This document shows positions 29,901-38,482 of a DNA stretch of 64,000 nucleotides, piece after piece. The stretch comes from a virus: positions 1-64,000 of the IMG/VR virus record IMGVR_UViG_3300021373_003510. One strand, 5' to 3'. Each line of letters begins with the position of its first letter. Positions within the stretch are counted from its first letter, which is position 1. Under the pieces are notes generated by a model. The model saw nothing but the letters and a program-made list of their open reading frames with translations, was not told the DNA's origin and ran no database searches. A program made the translations under genes and the position numbers.

Positions 29901-32356
29901 ACATCGGCTTGCTTTTTAGATAGAGCAGGGAATCCTGGGATTTGAACATTCGCAATTGCTACTTGGTCTGTACTTATCTTTGGTGGTATTGCATATCTAT
30001 CTTCTTCACCTTTAATTAAACTAATCTCTCCATAAGAATCGCAAACAATAGTATCTATTCTTGATAGATAAAATTCTATGTCAGTTGTAATTGCTTGTGA
30101 AGCAGCAGGTAATAAAGGTACACCTAAATCAGCAAATGTAATTGAATTAGATCCAACAGGCGTTGTAATTGTTTCCGCAGCGCCTGCAGTTGCATCATCA
30201 TAGATAGCAGATCCTGATGGGTGATCTATATCAACATAAGGTCTAAAGTCAAAACATTCTCTTAAATTAAATTCTTTACCTGCGGAAGATACATAAGTTG
30301 GAATTTCATATCTCTCTAATGTATTTGGGTAACTATTAATTGTAAAGAAATACTCACCTGTATTTGTTGAAGGTTGGAATACGCTCATCTTAATTGTAAG
30401 AACACCGTTTCCTGGTTTTGGTCTGCCTTCAATATATTCCATGTAAGAAAGATCATAATAAGTATCTTTTTGATTTGGTTTTAATCTAAAGCTATTTGTA
30501 TAATCTTCGTTTGACGCATCAACGATTGACTGAATCTTAAATACATCGGGCAGTCCTAAACTATATTGGTCAGTTGACGCAACATAGTTAACTTTAACAT
30601 AAGGTTCTTTAACAACTTTATTATAAGGATCAACTCCACCTGAGGATCCAATTAATCTTTTGTTATAATAAACCGTTACGTTAGTTGCAGCACTTGATGA
30701 AATCGTAATATCAAGCTGTGAATTATTTAAGCTTGTTGATTTACTTATCACTGGGTACTGTGTACTTGTTGAATCTACTACTAAGATATCATCGTTATTA
30801 CAATTATAATCTTCGCCTGGATCAGCGGATAAAGTAATAGTACCTCCTGAATGAGTAGCGGCCTCTTGAGTTCTTACAGGTATTAATGTATCATTAGTTC
30901 CAAATAGGCTGTTTAATCCTGTATCAAAAATTAATGGTCTTTTGCTCGCTTCTTGAATTCTGGTAGATACTGAAACATATCCATTACCGTCGGTGATTCT
31001 ATCAAGTAATGTTATATCTGCAGCACCATTCATTCGTACTGCTGATAAGTAAACTCTTGTTGGAGTTAAATTTGTTGCGATTGCCGTACCTAAGACATTA
31101 CTGCTTGCATCTTGTAAAGTAACATCAGTGTGATCAAGGTCCAACCTTCCACTGAAACCTGTAATATCAACGTAATTGCCGTAGTCCATTGATACACTTT
31201 GATTTTCAGTTTCTTCAGTTCCAACAATTTGGTCAATGACGAAAGAACGTTCGCCTGAATTTTCGACTCTGTATCCTTTGACATATGCAACTCCTGTTCC
31301 TACTAATACATTAACATCACTACCGCGATCATCAGTACTTAAAGGAAAGTTTTCTAAAATATAGTTACCAGATTCTTCGTATGTTCTTCTTGCGAGTTCC
31401 TCACCTAATACATTGTATTGTGATACATCTCGTACTGTAATTGCGTTACCGTTCTGATAACGAATTAATGTAAAGAAGTCTGAGTTAGCGGTTGCTGTTG
31501 AAGTATCTTGTACTGTTAATACAGGAGTTAGTTTTAATCTGTCAGCACCTGGCGCGTTTTCATTTTTAGAACCATTTGCATTATCGTATAAAGATGCGTC
31601 TTGTAATGAATTAATTAAACTTTCATTAACTAAATAACCTACAGACTTATCGTTAGGAATATCAGAATATTTTTCTACAACTAATCTCTGTGAAGCTGTA
31701 AATATAAAATGACCTTTTTGGAATATAATACCAGGTGCAGCTTCAATACCGAAAGACTTACCAACGTGTGGCGTTGATATACCTGCACTTACTGAGATAC
31801 CTGATAAGACCTGAGAAGGAGCCAAGGCATCAGTTGTTGTACCAACCTTGAATTTGTATAGGTTAATAACTAAAGGTTCACCGGCCTGAAACTGAGATGC
31901 AGAGGCACCTGTATTTAAGTAATTAATATAAAAAGTATTGAGATCTGGTGGTCTTGTTTGGAAACCAACTGATGCTTGAACTATCGTTGCTCTCAAACCT
32001 GTGTTTTGTCCAACAAGTTCGTAAACATAATCAAGCTCAACTTCTTGACCTGTTGTATCTGTAGTCGTTACTGTTCTACTAATATATTCTGTGGCATTAA
32101 ATCCACCGAGAACATCGTTAATTTTAACAAACTGCAAATCATCGAGTTCAGTAAAGTTACATCCCTTTACAATTGAACCTTCTTTGAATATATTATCACC
32201 AAACTGCTCAACCTGATTTTGAAGCATGGTTTGCAGTTGAGTAAGTTCTCTTGCCTGTATAGCAAACCCAGGCTTAAACATAACTCGATAGAACTGCTTC
32301 TCAACATCGTAGTCATCGAAGTATGGTGCTTGGTTTAAATTTTTATTAATAGGCAT
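26972..32356 (-). CDS. DUF4815-type virion structural protein (1794 aa)
   Basis: The N-terminus has the signature PYFDDYDVEKQFYRVMFKPG followed by IQARELTQLQTMLQNQVEQF and FKEGSIV, which I recognise as the start of DUF4815 proteins of marine T4-like phages. The long remainder is mixed alpha/beta with no visible catalytic motif. Near residue 1020 there is a basic stretch RDRGRRGRRG. It sits directly downstream of gp8, where T4 carries genes 9-10, so a baseplate or fibre-attachment role is plausible. Much longer than T4 gp10 (602 aa), and homology to gp10 is not claimed. Start chosen at the ATG at 32356, 15 nt after the gp8 stop. Confidence 0.85.
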   Translation of the reverse strand: MPINKNLNQAPYFDDYDVEKQFYRVMFKPGFAIQARELTQLQTMLQNQVEQFGDNIFKEGSIVKGCNFTELDDLQFVKINDVLGGFNATEYISRTVTTTDTTGQEVELDYVYELVGQNTGLRATIVQASVGFQTRPPDLNTFYINYLNTGASASQFQAGEPLVINLYKFKVGTTTDALAPSQVLSGISVSAGISTPHVGKSFGIEAAPGIIFQKGHFIFTASQRLVVEKYSDIPNDKSVGYLVNESLINSLQDASLYDNANGSKNENAPGADRLKLTPVLTVQDTSTATANSDFFTLIRYQNGNAITVRDVSQYNVLGEELARRTYEESGNYILENFPLSTDDRGSDVNVLVGTGVAYVKGYRVENSGERSFVIDQIVGTEETENQSVSMDYGNYVDITGFSGRLDLDHTDVTLQDASSNVLGTAIATNLTPTRVYLSAVRMNGAADITLLDRITDGNGYVSVSTRIQEASKRPLIFDTGLNSLFGTNDTLIPVRTQEAATHSGGTITLSADPGEDYNCNNDDILVVDSTSTQYPVISKSTSLNNSQLDITISSSAATNVTVYYNKRLIGSSGGVDPYNKVVKEPYVKVNYVASTDQYSLGLPDVFKIQSIVDASNEDYTNSFRLKPNQKDTYYDLSYMEYIEGRPKPGNGVLTIKMSVFQPSTNTGEYFFTINSYPNTLERYEIPTYVSSAGKEFNLRECFDFRPYVDIDHPSGSAIYDDATAGAAETITTPVGSNSITFADLGVPLLPAASQAITTDIEFYLSRIDTIVCDSYGEISLIKGEEDRYAIPPKISTDQVAIANVQIPGFPALSKKQADVLRKQDYAIKPKATGVRNYTMKDLHSLEKKIDNMAYYISLNQLESDTSNLVIRDENGLSRFKNGFVVDPFNNLSLGDVNNPKFNASVPFNQKILTPSLKTFPLDLKYESSTGASVFPSSSEGKVATIGRNNNVDIISQPYASNYRNCVSNFYKYVGDGVISPPYDAAYDTTVNPASIDIDLTTPFEDFVDSIQEFIPMTDVSSEVIFERDRGRRGRRGAGIETTTFTTRTSEINIDSSNIEIENIGEFVSDFRFQPYMAGRDIKVYMSGLRPNQQHYFFFDGVDVNSHVAPGSVTADSVGAVQRYGDKGSAVSTDANGVLRAVFSLPPETFFVGDRVLEIVDVNNYSSIDSASTSKGFVTYRAYNFSVEKTSLTTSTRAPTFDVNTTTTTRNVARRIRGRDPLAQTFFIKKGMGAGSNSVYLSEIDVYFKRKPSTTETNDNANAALNGVTVQIREVVNGYPTNQILPFSAVHKLPAAVNVSEDASAATTFAFEAPVRLDVEKEYAVVVQPDASDPNYLIYTSKVGGVDLTPGSTQGSSITQDWGDGVLFTSTNNSAWKSYQDEDIKFTLKRHNFNSSTGSVVMTNNNNEFFTVDNLTGRFTPGETIYQEKSGSPSTVGATQGSAIITGTSLDTIYAADEFVKITSGSNVAVLQILSVDSPTQLTLVAPWGFATAVSASMLPVVAGTLSYYNLRNPFEMHLEDSSASTAKAFASSSLIKGLDSESTANVVSVDNINLSYVQPMIMKAADNTSKTSLSGTFVPIDNVNITYNTPMRFNDNNYFSEDGVVVYSKSNDPGGSKPFRINVALENGGNVTSTPFVDIEASKLIAYQYKITNDANTTARYISKTIELAESLDAEDFHLTLTGYRPTGTDIKCYIKPQNGYDNDDFDSIPWIELELFEGVGVFSTVSNINDYREFKFRVANANKTGGFVSSALTYTSNSGVFEGFKRFAVRIDMLSPNIHNVPTLKDYRGIALT

Positions 32357-32371
32357 CTTTACTTACGTTCC

Positions 32372-34318
32372 TTAAAATTCCAGTACAAACTTAAATTCTT
32401 CTCTTGAAAGATCGGTTCTTGCTAATGGGAAGAAGTCTTCCATGAAGTATACTTCGCCTGATCTTTGTATATAATCTGAGTAGACAACATTATTGGCTAT
32501 AGGATTATTTATTGTGATTGTCTGTCCTCCGTCTGTCCTAATTGTCAAATTAGGATTAAAAGATGTATCTTTATTGCCATCTACACGGTTATTCACATAA
32601 GGTCCTAGATATTCTGCCAAATATACTGTATTCGCCGCTGCATCTATTTCATGCACTTTGGCGACGAATGTAACTTCATTACTTCCATCAACTTGTGTGA
32701 TTGTACTATTTGCTGTTAATTTTGCGTATTCATCTGTTACGATTGCTATTCTATTATCGAATACATCAGGTACAGGAGCAGTATTTGCTTGACCGCTTCT
32801 CCATGTTCCATCACCTACATCTATGAATGTAGGCTGTCTTACGATACCAATAGCACCATAAGTATTTACATCACCAATTTTTGTATTATCTTCTGCTGTA
32901 ATATAGGCATACATTGAAAAATGTTTACATTTGAATTCATCAAATAAATTATAAGCATGGCCTCCAGCAGGTTCAATAATAGGTCTTAATGTTGCTCTTA
33001 CATCTTGTGTAAGTTGATCTTCAGGTGCAAAGCCATTCGCAGGATCGACTAAAGTAGCAATTGCATTTCTATATCCTGTGCCTCTATTTAATATCGTTAC
33101 TGAATTTACCTTTCCACTCGATATTTCAGGAATTGCTACAGCTCCTGTTCCATCACCAATAATATCTATTCTTGGAAATAAACGAATGTTTGAAGAAGCT
33201 TTGACATCGGAAACTTGTAAATCTCTATCTCCATTAAATGTTCCTGTACTTGTATCATAAGCTCCAAATCCAGTTCCGTCTACTGATACTGTAGCAGCTG
33301 CATTAGAATATAATTCAAATGTATCGTCAGTTAAAACTTTTGCATAATATACTGGAGTGCCATCATTATTTGCATCGTTTAATTCAGTCATTCCTAATAC
33401 ATTTTTAAATCTTACTGGTTGATTCTTTACGGTACTTAATCCGTGAGCAGTAGAAGTAATCACAATTGGGTTTGCTTGAGTTGCACCTTCTACAATTCCT
33501 ATAGTTGGATTTGAAACTTCAGGACTTAACACAAGATCAACTCGAGTTGTTGTTTCGTTATAATAATAACTTTTAACTCTAAAAAGGTTTGAAACATTAT
33601 CTACATTATTTGTAATATATGCATAATGACCAACATAATAATCATCTTCTTTACCCCAATCAAGCTCTACAGGTTGTATTGTAAGTGTTGAAGTAGATAC
33701 ATCAATACCTGTTGTGAATGCAGTCTTTTCAAAATAACCATTATTATCTAATGCATTTTCTACTTGAATATCAGACATACCGCCACCAACAACTTCAGTG
33801 GGTGCCGTATTTGCTGTTGGGTCAATTGGAATATAACCTAAAGCATTGTATGCTTCAAATTGTAATGTAGTTAAACGATACATATATTTCCATACGTATC
33901 CGTCAGCTGTTTCATAAATTTGATTTACATTAGCGGAATCATATGTAGGTGGTGATTCAGCAGTTGCACCACGATTATTATCTAAACATTTATAAACTCT
34001 ATAATCACCAGTGTCATTATCATTAGGTCCAACAACTGCATAAAATTTCAATCCGTCTAAATCAAGAGTATCATCGTATTGAGCATAAGACTGTCCTCTT
34101 TGCCAAGGATAGTACTTAATCATAAAATTAATATCTTCGTTTTTAATCTTTTTGCCAAATAATGTATTCTCTAAGAATTCATTTTGAGACACGGCAGAAT
34201 CTACAGGATTAAAATTCCCAATAGTAGAAACGAACATATAAAAATTTTGGTTTGCCTCTACATCGGCAACAAAAAGTTTATTAAGATCGCTCTTGAAGTT
34301 GTTTGTTAGAATTTCCAT
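32372..34318 (-). CDS. gp8: Baseplate wedge protein gp8-like, enlarged (648 aa)
   Basis: Baseplate wedge component. The match to T4 gp8 is seen at both ends: YRVYKCLDNN, then ETADGYVWKYMYRL, parallels T4 VYRCLD...GDGYVWEYL, and the C-terminus YIQRSGEVYFMEDF...EEFKFVLEF parallels T4 HSGEMIYMEN...EEINILFTF. T4 gp8 is about 334 residues, so some 300 extra residues are inserted centrally, including a segment SVTILNRGTGYRNA and another GGHAYNLFDEFKCKHF. Gene order (6, 7, two extra genes, 8) supports the call. Confidence 0.85.
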   Translation of the reverse strand: MEILTNNFKSDLNKLFVADVEANQNFYMFVSTIGNFNPVDSAVSQNEFLENTLFGKKIKNEDINFMIKYYPWQRGQSYAQYDDTLDLDGLKFYAVVGPNDNDTGDYRVYKCLDNNRGATAESPPTYDSANVNQIYETADGYVWKYMYRLTTLQFEAYNALGYIPIDPTANTAPTEVVGGGMSDIQVENALDNNGYFEKTAFTTGIDVSTSTLTIQPVELDWGKEDDYYVGHYAYITNNVDNVSNLFRVKSYYYNETTTRVDLVLSPEVSNPTIGIVEGATQANPIVITSTAHGLSTVKNQPVRFKNVLGMTELNDANNDGTPVYYAKVLTDDTFELYSNAAATVSVDGTGFGAYDTSTGTFNGDRDLQVSDVKASSNIRLFPRIDIIGDGTGAVAIPEISSGKVNSVTILNRGTGYRNAIATLVDPANGFAPEDQLTQDVRATLRPIIEPAGGHAYNLFDEFKCKHFSMYAYITAEDNTKIGDVNTYGAIGIVRQPTFIDVGDGTWRSGQANTAPVPDVFDNRIAIVTDEYAKLTANSTITQVDGSNEVTFVAKVHEIDAAANTVYLAEYLGPYVNNRVDGNKDTSFNPNLTIRTDGGQTITINNPIANNVVYSDYIQRSGEVYFMEDFFPLARTDLSREEFKFVLEF

Positions 34319-34349
34319 GTTTCCGCTTTCGCTCTTATATATTATAGTT

Positions 34350-34357
34350 TATTTATT
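34350..34357 (-). promoter_or_regulatory. Candidate late promoter AATAAATA
   Basis: One mismatch to TATAAATA on the minus strand, about 32 nt upstream of the gp8 start in the short gap after the subtilase gene. Confidence 0.5.
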
Positions 34358-34366
34358 ACAAATTAC

Positions 34367-36580
34367 TTAAGAAGAGAATGATACCTTTGGTCGCGGCCAT
34401 GCTCGGCCCGATACAGGTCTTCTTCCTTCAGATGTTTGTTCTGAACCGCCTGCGATATATTTACCGCTTCCCATACGAATTCCCCAAGGAATATGTACTC
34501 TTAACGCAGGTGTTCCGTATAGTTCTGTTAAATCAGCTCCACCATTTTGATAATCGTTATCTTTAACTCGATTTACTTCAGATGAATTATATAATTTAGT
34601 TGAAGATATATCACCAGCTGAAGGTATATTACTAAAGTCAATTAAATTTTCACCAATTAAATTTTCTTTTGAGTGTTTTATCATCAATGCTTTTAATTGA
34701 GCAATGCTTGGATATACTCCTCGCTGAGTAAAATACCAATCTAAAAATACTGTTGCACAACCTGCAGCAACAGGAGCAGCACAACTTGTTCCACTAAAGT
34801 ATCCCCAATTTCCATCAGAGAGTGTTAGTGTTGGATAACTTGTCCATGTATAAGCACCGTAAGCCGCAAAATCAATCTGAGGACCACGATTACTGTAATC
34901 ATCCATGAGTCTATTTGTTTCATCTTGTTGACAAGCAGCAATTGTAAATTGATTATCTCCACCATCAATTTCTGATCTTAATACATAATAAGATAATGTT
35001 GACCCAGTAACAATATCGGTAAATTGATTACGACCATCGGTGTCCAAAGTATTTAACACTCCATTTGCACTGCCGTCAATATTAATTTTATTGTTCCATC
35101 TTGGGTCATCAGGATTCACTGCAACGTGAGCATTGTTACCTGCACTCTTAAAATGATAAATTCCATTGTAAGAATTATATTGACCCATTACTGTATCAAA
35201 TGTAGAATAACGAGTTTGGTCAGGAACTGATATCATCCAATAATCATTACCATCTATAGGATCTTCAACGACTCTTGGAATGATTAAGTTATCTGTAAAT
35301 GGTGTTAAGTCAGAACCCCACCCAGCTGGTGTTGATTCTGTCACAATAATTTGACCAACCATTGAACCATGATATTGGCAAATGTAATAATATGTACCTG
35401 CTGCAGTCGGTGTCCAACTCATTGAACTTGTGCCTGCACCAGTCACTCCAGTAACTTGACTTCCTGTTCCTGTTACAGAAGCTGTTTTGAAATACATTGG
35501 GTGTCCACCCGATGCATTATTTGTCATATTAATTGTATCACCAACAACCATATTAATTGTTGGGTCATTACCTGAAACTGAACCGTTCCTATCTGTTCCA
35601 CTTACTTGATAATTACTTGAGTCGGACGCAGAAGCAGTAAAGCTCAAATTTTGAGCAGAACCTGTTCCTGTTGGTCTATTAATTGTCGACATATTACCGG
35701 CTGAATCATATACTTCAAGGGAATTAATTTCATCAACTCGATAAAATCTTTCGTGCTCAACACCAGAATATCCCCATGCCCCAGTTACGACTGTTGCGTT
35801 TTTAACTCCTGTTGCCGGATTTACTGGTTTATCAATATGCCATTGAAGAACTCCATAATAAGCATTTGTAACACCGTCCGACAAATAGATAACTCTTAAT
35901 GTTGATTTTTTACCCCATCCACAATATTTACCACCTGCTGCACTTAATACTCCAATTGCATGACTTGAGAACCAATTTGTATTATTATTCGTTACTTGAT
36001 TATTTCTTGCATCATTTAAAGCACTTGAAACTGTTGACCAATCCATAGGAACAAATTTAGAGTCCGTAGAATCAAACTCTTGGAAGTCAACATGGTTTTC
36101 ATGTCCTGCATTTCCTGCAGCTGGAGAACCGGCTTCAATCGCAACAATATCTACATACTCTCCAAGAAAATTAGACTTAACTGTATCGTCAAATTGATAA
36201 TCACCAAAGTAACCTAATGGAGGAGATGCTCCTGCCACAGGATCAAATTCACTAGAAAGATACATATTCATACCTGTATACTGTGCACCATTAGAACCGC
36301 CTGATGGATTATATCTTGTTCTATATGTTACTGTACCACTTTCGTATCTTGGTGTTGAAGAAGGATATGAATGTTCTATAACGTCTCGTTCAGGAGCAAC
36401 CTCAATAACAAAAGAAACTCCTCTAAGTATTTCTGCCTCAGGGTCTGTTAAATTCATACATATCATACCATCCCAGAGATCAAAGTTATTTAATACTTCC
36501 ATGCCTGCTGCTTCGTTTGAAAGAAAGGCAGCTTCGTCTGTTCCTGGCTCAAGTAATATGTTATGAATACGTTTACTCAT
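34367..36580 (-). CDS. Subtilisin-like (S8) protease with an internal cupredoxin-like domain (737 aa)
   Basis: Serine protease fold of family S8. The Ser motif is YFSGTSCAAPVAAG (Ser599), preceded by DDYSNRGPQIDFAAYG as in subtilases. The oxyanion Asn lies in KSAGNNAHV (about 482) and the His motif is FSSHAIGVLSAA (His207). The Asp strand reads VDIVAIEAG, where the expected Asp position seems to be Glu149 (Asp144 is nearby), so activity is uncertain. Between His and Ser lies a plastocyanin-like insert (about 310-415) with GGHPMYF (His360) and YYYICQYHGSMVG (Cys401, His404, Met407), matching type I copper ligands. No signal peptide seen. It lies between the gp7-like and gp8 genes, 3 nt after another cupredoxin-bearing gene, so it is probably a virion component. 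Confidence 0.88.
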   Translation of the reverse strand: MSKRIHNILLEPGTDEAAFLSNEAAGMEVLNNFDLWDGMICMNLTDPEAEILRGVSFVIEVAPERDVIEHSYPSSTPRYESGTVTYRTRYNPSGGSNGAQYTGMNMYLSSEFDPVAGASPPLGYFGDYQFDDTVKSNFLGEYVDIVAIEAGSPAAGNAGHENHVDFQEFDSTDSKFVPMDWSTVSSALNDARNNQVTNNNTNWFSSHAIGVLSAAGGKYCGWGKKSTLRVIYLSDGVTNAYYGVLQWHIDKPVNPATGVKNATVVTGAWGYSGVEHERFYRVDEINSLEVYDSAGNMSTINRPTGTGSAQNLSFTASASDSSNYQVSGTDRNGSVSGNDPTINMVVGDTINMTNNASGGHPMYFKTASVTGTGSQVTGVTGAGTSSMSWTPTAAGTYYYICQYHGSMVGQIIVTESTPAGWGSDLTPFTDNLIIPRVVEDPIDGNDYWMISVPDQTRYSTFDTVMGQYNSYNGIYHFKSAGNNAHVAVNPDDPRWNNKINIDGSANGVLNTLDTDGRNQFTDIVTGSTLSYYVLRSEIDGGDNQFTIAACQQDETNRLMDDYSNRGPQIDFAAYGAYTWTSYPTLTLSDGNWGYFSGTSCAAPVAAGCATVFLDWYFTQRGVYPSIAQLKALMIKHSKENLIGENLIDFSNIPSAGDISSTKLYNSSEVNRVKDNDYQNGGADLTELYGTPALRVHIPWGIRMGSGKYIAGGSEQTSEGRRPVSGRAWPRPKVSFSS

Positions 36581-36583
36581 TTA

Positions 36584-38449
36584 TTAGCTCTCAAGCTTTA
36601 ATGCGTCAATAGTAACTGTTACTGTACCTGCACTTCCTGAATTGTTTTGGATTGCTACAGGAACTTCCGTTTCTGAATTATCAAGCCAACCCATAATAGA
36701 AGGAGTAACTTTAAATGTTGTGTTTGCCGAAGTGGCAATAAATTCTGCTATAACACCAGACCCATCAGCTGGATCCGTTCCTTGTGTTCTACCTGCATCA
36801 GCTGTTCTTGATGCTGTATCGGAATATATTCTTATCCAAGCTTCTTTGTCAACTTGAACTTTTTGTAACGCAAATGATTTGCCTAGTGTTGCATATTGAA
36901 CTGAACCTGAAGCACCGTCTGCAATAGAGCCAGTTGTTTCTGCTTCCTGAACTCTTGAGGCACCACTGCCTCCGCTAGATGATGGGTCAGCAATTACAAT
37001 ATCGCCAATCATTGAACCAGCGTGGACTTGACATATGTATTTGTAAGTTCCGCTTATACTACCAGGTACTTTCCAATATAATACACCGCTTACTTTGCCT
37101 TGTGCGGCACTACCTGTTGTTCTTGTTCCGTCAGGAGCAATATGAACAAGTCCTGTATCATATGCAGATCCACCTGCTGTATTAATTTGAAATGGATGTG
37201 ATGAAGTAACACTTGTTAAATCAAATGCAATTGTTTCTCCAGCATTAACATATAGTGTCGGATTGTCCGCTGTACCATAATGATCTGATCGCCATGATGA
37301 CGAACCGTTTGGTGTTATAACGTGAACTGTTGTTGCTGGGAAAGCAACATCGTGTACATCAAGATCCGCTGTATTAATTTCAGATAAAGCAGCTAAGGTT
37401 GAAGAACCGCCTCCGCCTGTTGCATCGGCAACCCAAGCATAATCAGAACCGTCCCAAGATAATATTTGATTATTACTTGCGCTTGAAACATTTAAGTGAG
37501 AATCAACATCAGAGTTAGCATAACCTGCGGCTGCACTTAATTGACCTGAAGAAGCAGTTAAACCTGAACCTGCGATTGAAGCAACAAAGTCTGCTACTGA
37601 TTCTTTCTTTGTATTACCTGAATCATCAGCATCAATAAATGCAATACTATCTGCGGTAACATTAAGAATTCCAGCATCAACACTATTTAAGTTAACGCTG
37701 TTTGAACCTCCACCACCACCTGATGCCGCAATTGTTACTGTATCGGTTGCAGAGTTAGCAGTTAATGTAATATTAGATCCTGCGACAATATTTAATGTAT
37801 CACCGCCTGATGCTTGAATGTTAACTCCACCTACTGCGACTGTTGTAAATGCATCTGATGATTGAGCAACCCACTCGTAATCTGAACCATCCCAAGATAA
37901 TACTTCGTTACTTTGTGCTGTACTTGTATTTAAGTGGGAATCAATATCAGTATTAGCAAATGATGATCCACCACCGCCACCACCACCGCTTGTCATTTCA
38001 ACCCAACTATAACTTCCGTTTGCGCTCGTACCAAGAACATAACCATCAACTTCACTATTTAATATATTGGCCGAATATACAAATGAGTTAAGTGGGTCTG
38101 TGTAATTTGTTACTGATCCGCCTGAAGTGTCGGTTAATAATTTTCTCCATTCTCCGTGGGCATAATATAATGCTCCTGTGGAATGAGCGTGTCCGATAGA
38201 TCCATGATATGATGATGGATCCACCGCAAGTAATTCTGCTTCCGTTGAATATAAGAATGATATCTTATTTGGCTTATTTTGATAATCAATGTTTCCATTC
38301 ACATCAAATAAGTTAATTGGATTTGTTGAGCTACCTAATGCTAGGTATAACTCATTAAAGTTATCGTTTGTTTTATCGAATGCATTCCTTAACGGATCAC
38401 CTGTCCCGTCATTTGCGGATACACCGATATTAATTGTTTGCTTGGCCAT
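36584..38449 (-). CDS. Fibre-like virion protein with a plastocyanin-like domain (621 aa)
   Basis: N-terminus QTINIGVSANDGTGDPLRNA, then NDNFNELY, is a frequent opening of marine phage fibre proteins. Two SHLN...LSWDGSDYEWV units (about 170-195 and 317-341) and glycine runs follow. Residues about 365-487 form a cupredoxin-like domain: TSSHPFQI (His418) and YKYICQVHAGSMIGDIV (Cys473, His476, Met480), the four ligands of a type I copper site. A beta-sandwich C-terminus ends the protein. It lies between the gp7-like gene and the subtilase and is probably co-transcribed with the latter (3-nt gap). Copper binding is inferred from spacing of ligands only. Confidence 0.82.
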   Translation of the reverse strand: MAKQTINIGVSANDGTGDPLRNAFDKTNDNFNELYLALGSSTNPINLFDVNGNIDYQNKPNKISFLYSTEAELLAVDPSSYHGSIGHAHSTGALYYAHGEWRKLLTDTSGGSVTNYTDPLNSFVYSANILNSEVDGYVLGTSANGSYSWVEMTSGGGGGGGSSFANTDIDSHLNTSTAQSNEVLSWDGSDYEWVAQSSDAFTTVAVGGVNIQASGGDTLNIVAGSNITLTANSATDTVTIAASGGGGGSNSVNLNSVDAGILNVTADSIAFIDADDSGNTKKESVADFVASIAGSGLTASSGQLSAAAGYANSDVDSHLNVSSASNNQILSWDGSDYAWVADATGGGGSSTLAALSEINTADLDVHDVAFPATTVHVITPNGSSSWRSDHYGTADNPTLYVNAGETIAFDLTSVTSSHPFQINTAGGSAYDTGLVHIAPDGTRTTGSAAQGKVSGVLYWKVPGSISGTYKYICQVHAGSMIGDIVIADPSSSGGSGASRVQEAETTGSIADGASGSVQYATLGKSFALQKVQVDKEAWIRIYSDTASRTADAGRTQGTDPADGSGVIAEFIATSANTTFKVTPSIMGWLDNSETEVPVAIQNNSGSAGTVTVTIDALKLES

Positions 38450-38473
38450 AGCGTTTTCCTAAAAATTTTTATA

Positions 38474-38481
38474 TATTTATT
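38474..38481 (-). promoter_or_regulatory. Candidate late promoter AATAAATA
   Basis: One mismatch to TATAAATA on the minus strand, about 25 nt upstream of the ATG at 38449; it nearly touches the stop of the gp7-like gene. Confidence 0.5.
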
Positions 38482-38482
38482 A

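Noticed and set aside
32506-32513. AATAAATA inside the 3' end of gp8
   Set aside because: Falls in AT-rich coding DNA about 150 nt before the next gene; too likely by chance.
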